Source: Sphingomonas sp. (GTDB lineage: Bacteria; Pseudomonadota; Alphaproteobacteria; Sphingomonadales; Sphingomonadaceae). Taken from it: DNA of 8,199 nt. The DNA lies in NCBI GenBank assembly GCA_025936675.1, contig JAICSX010000068.1, forward strand, positions 1 to 8,199, written 5' to 3'. Of the stretch, positions 4,705-8,199 are shown in pieces (positions within the stretch are counted from its first letter, which is position 1; each line of letters opens with the position of its first letter). Both the position numbers and the translations under genes were made by a program. Below the pieces are notes generated by a model, which searched no databases, had not been told where the DNA came from, and saw only the letters and a program-made list of their open reading frames with translations.

Positions 4705-5659
4705 GCAGTGGCGCCCGTTCGAACCGCCAGATCCGGCCGCCTCCGCACAGGACTCCCCGCAAGGTTGCGGTGCCGCCTTGCGCGAGGGTCGCAAGCAGCC
4801 GGTCGAGCTCGCCGCCGCGGATTTCGTCATCGCCCTCGGTGGCTAGCTTTCGAACGATCCTTCCGACGATGCGCCGCCTGATCTCGCGCGGAACATCGCC
4901 CGATTGATAGGCGAAGCGGTCGCGGCGCTCGTCGACCGCCCGGCGCCACTCAAGCTCGGCGGCCCAGCGGAGCGCTTCGTCGGCCTCGGCGAGATGACTT
5001 GCGGAAGCGGCAATCGCGCCGCCGTCGAGCCAGTCGTTCTCCGCGAGGATTCGGCGGATCCGGACGCGCTCGAAGCGCTCGTCGTCGTTGCTCGGGTCGT
5101 GAGCCGGCGCGACGCCGGCAGCGGCGCAGATTGCCCGCAGCTCCGACCGCCGCCAGCCAAGCAAGGGACGAAGCAGCCGCACATGCGCGCCCGGCGCAAT
5201 CGACTTCGGCCGCATCGCCGCAAGCCCGCGGACGCCCGAGCCACGCAGCAGCCGCATTAGAAAGGTCTCGGCCTGGTCGTCTGCGTGATGGGCGGTGACG
5301 ATGGCGCCGAGGCGCCGCTCTTCGGCCCAATAGCCGAGCAGCCGGTAGCGCTCGCCGCGCGCGCTCTCCTGGATTGCGGTTTCGGGCGGCGTCTCCCAGC
5401 GGGCGGTGAGGATCGAATGGGGCACCCGCAGGTCGCTGCACAAGGCGGCGACCATCTCCGCCTCGGCGCGGGCGCCGGGGCGAAGCGCATGGTCGATCGT
5501 CGCGACCTCGATGCGACTGGGCCGCGCAGCAGCGGCGAGGAGCAGCAGGGCGACGCTGTCGGGGCCGCCGGAAACCGCGATTCCGATGGGAGCGTCGCGC
5601 GCAATCAGCGCGTCGAGATCAGTGGCGAACCGCTCTACCTGCGACTGCTCGGGAACCAT
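4697..5659 (-). CDS. tilS: TilS, tRNA(Ile)-lysidine synthetase
   Basis: TilS converts the wobble cytidine of tRNA(Ile) (CAU anticodon) to lysidine using ATP and lysine, so the tRNA reads AUA and is charged with isoleucine; it is normally essential and cytoplasmic. From the ATG at 5659 the protein is 320 aa. The PP-loop ATP site SGGPDS is at 30-35, followed by the TilS signature AHHADDQAETFLMRLLRG (123-140) and DPSN with downstream FERVRIRR (188-203). The C-terminal region is shorter and less typical than in E. coli TilS (432 aa), as is common in alphaproteobacteria. The frame is open upstream into cpoB (GTG at 5677, TTG at 5716); I prefer the ATG because the N-terminal spacing to SGGPDS fits the family. 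Spacing to cpoB is 19 nt. Confidence 0.95.
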   Translation of the reverse strand: MVPEQSQVERFATDLDALIARDAPIGIAVSGGPDSVALLLLAAAARPSRIEVATIDHALRPGARAEAEMVAALCSDLRVPHSILTARWETPPETAIQESARGERYRLLGYWAEERRLGAIVTAHHADDQAETFLMRLLRGSGVRGLAAMRPKSIAPGAHVRLLRPLLGWRRSELRAICAAAGVAPAHDPSNDDERFERVRIRRILAENDWLDGGAIAASASHLAEADEALRWAAELEWRRAVDERRDRFAYQSGDVPREIRRRIVGRIVRKLATEGDDEIRGGELDRLLATLAQGGTATLRGVLCGGGRIWRFERAPLRR

Positions 5660-5678
5660 CCCGAACGGCCATAGCACA

Positions 5679-6635
5679 TTAGCTACACTGCGCCTGAGAC
5701 TTGGCGTCGCTCTCAAGCTTCTTCACGTCCGGGCGAATCTTCGCGCCATAGACGGCGTCGAGCTCCGCATAGGCCTTGCACGCCTGGCTCGGCTGCCCCA
5801 GCTTCATCAGCGCCTGGCCGAGATAATAGAGGCTGTCCTGCGCCCGCGCGCCGGAGGGATTGGTTCGGTAATTGGAGAGCAAGGCCTGCGCTGCCGCACG
5901 GGCATCTCCCTTGTCGAGCAGCGCGCGCCCGATGAGGTTGTTGGCGTAGCTGATACGCGGGTGGTTCGGATAGGTCTGGGTAAAGGCCTTGAGCGTGCTG
6001 ATCGCCTGATCGTACTGTCCGGCTTCCCACTGGTGGAAGCCCTGCGAATAAGCGTCCTCGCCGGGATCGCTGACGGGGGCTGCTTCGGCAGTGGTTGCGG
6101 CCGGGCCTGAGTCAGTGGGCGAGCTGGTCTCGGCGGTTTTCTTCGAAGGCACGGACTTTGTCGGCGGCGTCTTAGTCTTGCTCGTCGTGGGCGCGGGCTG
6201 AGAAGGCGTCTCGACAGGCTGCGAAGCGGGCGCCGCAGCCGCGGCCTCGGCCATGCGCTGCTCAAGCGTCGAGATGCGTTGGTCCTCGTCCGCCTTCAAT
6301 TGGGTGAGGCCGCTTTCGACCGAGCGGAGGCGGTTGCCGTTGTCCTCCGATGCGCGAACGAGATCGGCCATCTGCTTCTCCAGCGCGTCAAGGCGCTGGT
6401 CGAGCGTCACAACCGACGACTGGGTCGCGGCCGGGTCGTCGGAGAAGCCCGCCGTGTCCGCCGGCCGGCCCTTCGGGAACACCTGTCGCTGCATCTGTTG
6501 CACCTGCCTTTCGAGGCGATCGATGCGTTGCTCGGGGGTCGGCTGCTGCTGGCGCTGAGCAAGCGCGAGCGACGGAACGAGAGTCACTGCGGCGCTTGCC
6601 GCGAGTGCGGTGATCAGGCGAGATTTCACGAACAT
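5679..6635 (-). CDS. cpoB: CpoB/YbgF, periplasmic coiled-coil and TPR protein
   Basis: CpoB (YbgF) works with the Tol-Pal system, coordinating outer-membrane constriction with peptidoglycan synthesis during division. The product is 318 aa. A Sec signal peptide covers 1-26 (positive MFVKSR, hydrophobic core, cleavage after ALA). Coiled-coil segments lie at about 33-53 and 76-132. A Pro/Thr/Lys-rich linker (about 135-190) leads to TPR-like repeats (about 193-300), for example YSQGFHQWEAGQYDQAI and the YANNLIGRALLDKGD region. The family usually follows pal; here the preceding gene is rodZ-like, so the tol-pal genes are elsewhere. The ATG at 6635 has GGGGA close upstream. The gene ends 19 nt before tilS, in an operon arrangement. 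The two final-region cysteines (286, 317) are notable but of unknown role. Confidence 0.92.
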   Translation of the reverse strand: MFVKSRLITALAASAAVTLVPSLALAQRQQQPTPEQRIDRLERQVQQMQRQVFPKGRPADTAGFSDDPAATQSSVVTLDQRLDALEKQMADLVRASEDNGNRLRSVESGLTQLKADEDQRISTLEQRMAEAAAAAPASQPVETPSQPAPTTSKTKTPPTKSVPSKKTAETSSPTDSGPAATTAEAAPVSDPGEDAYSQGFHQWEAGQYDQAISTLKAFTQTYPNHPRISYANNLIGRALLDKGDARAAAQALLSNYRTNPSGARAQDSLYYLGQALMKLGQPSQACKAYAELDAVYGAKIRPDVKKLESDAKSQAQCS

Positions 6636-6692
6636 TTCCCCACGCTTAGCAATAGGCGACTGTGACGCACGGCAGCTTTCCCGCCGATGAAT

Positions 6693-7598
6693 CTATTCCA
6701 CTGTGTGGGCCGCCGCCGACGTAGCGGCTGCAGGCGCTGCTGGCGCACTCATGGCTGGAGTTCGCTGCGGAGTCGGCGCGGGCTGCGCAGCTGCCGCCTC
6801 GCCAGGACCTTTCATCAATGATGCCGGCGCCAGGCTGACCGTCGTCACCTTGCCGGCGGGTCCGACTTGCGGCGCCTGGGCGCCTCCGACGGTCACCGTC
6901 AGCGCCTCCGGCTTGCCGGCCTTCAACATCGGCGCCGTGGCAGTGGCCGGGACGGTGAACTTCTGACCCGGCTGGAGCAGGCCCTGGAACAGGCTCTTGC
7001 CCTGGTCGGTCACCGAGATCCAGGCCGGCGCGGTCGCTGTCAGCACCACCGGTCCCTGCGCTGTGGCCGATACGGGCTGCGCTGGTTGGGCTGGTGCAGG
7101 CTGGGCTGCGGGAGCGTTGGTCTGCACGGTCGTTTGCTGTGCCGTCTGATCGGTCGGCTCGAGCGAGCGATTGTTGAGCCACGTCATCACCGCGATAAGG
7201 ACGATCACCGCGAGGATCGCACCGATCACGAGCGACTTTGGCATTGTCCGGCGCGGGTCGGCAGCCTCGAACACGTCCGCCGCATTGGACGCAAAGCGCT
7301 GTCCGCCCATTTCCTCGCGCAGCTGGTTGCCGATCTCGGTCCGGTCGAGGCCCACCGCCGCTGCATAATTCTTCGCGAAACCGATCGTGTAGGTCGGCGC
7401 GGGCAAATTTTCCCAGTCGCCGGTCTCAATGCTCGAAAGGTGCCGCAGCGGGATTCGAGTCTGCGCGGCGACGTCGTCGAGGCTCAGCTTCTTTTTCTCG
7501 CGCGCTTCACGAAGCCGCTCGCCGACCGGCGACGGCTCAGCTTCGAGTTGTTCCTCGTCCAGCTGCTCGGGTTCCGGGTCGCGCTCGCGCTTGGGCAT
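6693..7598 (-). CDS. RodZ-like cell-shape protein (HTH, one TM, DUF4115)
   Basis: RodZ-type proteins are bitopic inner-membrane proteins whose cytoplasmic helix-turn-helix domain binds MreB to guide rod-shape peptidoglycan synthesis. This 301-aa protein has an acidic N-terminus (4-22), an HTH_25-type domain (about 24-98, including GERLREAREKKKLSLDDVA and TRIPLRHLSSIETGDWENLP), one membrane helix (about 122-141), and an Ala/Pro/Gln-rich periplasmic linker (about 150-180). A DUF4115-like beta domain follows (about 182-258, with AWISVTDQG and LQPGQKFTV), then a low-complexity Ala/Pro tail. Architecture and order match RodZ, but the gene could be a RodZ-like paralogue, so no symbol is given. The start is ATG at 7598, 40 nt after ptsP; the gap to cpoB is 57 nt. 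The ribosome binding site (AAGAAC) is weak. Confidence 0.88.
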   Translation of the reverse strand: MPKRERDPEPEQLDEEQLEAEPSPVGERLREAREKKKLSLDDVAAQTRIPLRHLSSIETGDWENLPAPTYTIGFAKNYAAAVGLDRTEIGNQLREEMGGQRFASNAADVFEAADPRRTMPKSLVIGAILAVIVLIAVMTWLNNRSLEPTDQTAQQTTVQTNAPAAQPAPAQPAQPVSATAQGPVVLTATAPAWISVTDQGKSLFQGLLQPGQKFTVPATATAPMLKAGKPEALTVTVGGAQAPQVGPAGKVTTVSLAPASLMKGPGEAAAAQPAPTPQRTPAMSAPAAPAAATSAAAHTVE

Positions 7599-7638
7599 GG
7601 TTCTTGTTTGAGGCCTCCGAGGCGGGTGTCAACCGCTG

Positions 7639-8199
7639 CTAACCGATTACGACGTCATGCCTCCGAGCCCAATCCCCGAGCGCCTTGCGCATGTCCTTGG
7701 GTGGCTTGGCAAGAAGCTGGCCCATGCGCGTTCGAATCGCGCCAGCATCGAGCGAGCGGACCATGGCCTTCAGCGGGCCCACGCCGGCGGGCGTGATTGA
7801 GAAATTCTCCGAGCCGATGCCGATCAGCGCCATCGCTTCCAATGGCCGCCCCGCCATCTCGCCGCAGACGCGAGCCGGAACGTTGGCGGCGCGGCACTGG
7901 TCGAGAATTCGCTTGAGGAACCGCAGGATCGCCGGGCTCAGCCAATCGTAACGCTGTGCGAGCCGCGGGTCCGATCGGTCGGCGGCAAAGAGGAACTGGG
8001 TGAGATCGTTGGTTCCGATCGAAATGAAATCGACTCGCGGCAGCAGTTGGTCGAGCATTTCCGCGAGGCTCGGAACCTCCAGCATCGCGCCGAACTCGAT
8101 CCTCTTGGGGATCTTGCGGTGACCCTTGCGCGCCCATTCGACCTGCTCTTCGAAGAGCGCCCTCGCCTCCTCGAACTCCCATGGCTCGGAGACCATCGG
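7639..8199 (-). CDS. ptsP: PtsP, nitrogen-PTS enzyme I (C-terminal part, cut by window edge)
   Basis: PtsP autophosphorylates from phosphoenolpyruvate and passes phosphate to NPr (PtsO) and then EIIA-Ntr, a regulatory rather than sugar-transport cascade. The visible 186 C-terminal residues belong to the PEP-binding TIM-barrel domain: PMVSEPWEFEEAR at the edge, then IEFGAMLEVPS, the segment DFISIGTNDLTQFLFAADR, and RVCGEMAGRP with the catalytic cysteine expected for enzyme I. The sequence fits PtsP better than sugar-PTS PtsI (FLFAADRSDP, LSPAILRFL), but the GAF domain that would settle this lies outside the window. The stop at 7639 is followed after 40 nt by the RodZ-like gene on the same strand, suggesting co-transcription. 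Confidence 0.93.
   Translation of the reverse strand, partial: PMVSEPWEFEEARALFEEQVEWARKGHRKIPKRIEFGAMLEVPSLAEMLDQLLPRVDFISIGTNDLTQFLFAADRSDPRLAQRYDWLSPAILRFLKRILDQCRAANVPARVCGEMAGRPLEAMALIGIGSENFSITPAGVGPLKAMVRSLDAGAIRTRMGQLLAKPPKDMRKALGDWARRHDVVIG

Noticed and set aside
5406..6110. Plus-strand open frame (234 codons) across the tilS-cpoB junction
   Set aside because: It is antisense to two well-supported genes, with an Arg/Ala/Ser-rich composition and no motif.
6867..7796. Plus-strand open frame (309 codons) opposite the RodZ-like gene
   Set aside because: It has an Arg/His/Leu-rich shadow composition, with no start signal or domain. The minus-strand protein has a coherent HTH-TM-DUF4115 architecture.

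Overview
The window is a GC-rich stretch from an alphaproteobacterium, most likely a member of the Sphingomonadales. This is inferred from the gene order ptsP - rodZ-like - cpoB/ybgF - tilS ... ftsH, from high G+C (hand counts of 48/60 and 41/60 in two housekeeping-type stretches), and from recalled sphingomonad-like protein sequences. No database search was possible. Both ends cut genes: ptsP enters at the right edge and ftsH leaves at the left edge.

Right half, positions 4697-8199, all on the minus strand: a tightly spaced housekeeping run of ptsP (C-terminal part), a RodZ-like HTH/one-TM/DUF4115 protein, the TPR/coiled-coil periplasmic protein CpoB (YbgF) and the tRNA-lysidine synthetase TilS. 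Gaps are 40, 57 and about 19 nt, as expected for an operon. It links PTS-Ntr signalling, cell shape and envelope coordination, and tRNA maturation. Left edge, positions 1-821, also minus: ftsH, the membrane AAA+ protease, which in many alphaproteobacteria directly follows tilS.

Middle, positions 822-4696: about 3.9 kb separates tilS from ftsH. It holds a PilZ-domain protein with a C-terminal extension (minus); a Tat-exported dienelactone-hydrolase-family protein (plus), tail-to-tail with the PilZ gene; three minus-strand accessory ORFs A, B and C; and a small plus-strand hypothetical gene divergent from ftsH.

The most unusual structure is 1279-3143. ORFs A (DUF1851/Tdi1-type immunity-like), B (small exported four-cysteine protein) and C (single-TM protein) lie head-to-tail, each bounded by copies of a ~30-bp imperfect palindrome. 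There are five copies in the same orientation, including a tandem pair between B and C. Stop codons touch or lie within a few bases of repeat copies, and starts lie 7-70 nt from them. G+C is visibly lower here (31-34 of 60 in three sampled stretches). The arms fall into two variants (GTCTG/CGGAC and GGCAG/CTGCC) that keep the stem paired, and one copy is a mixed form. This looks like a repeat-delimited, cassette-like accessory island inserted in a conserved operon neighbourhood. No integrase, transposase or true attC site is visible.
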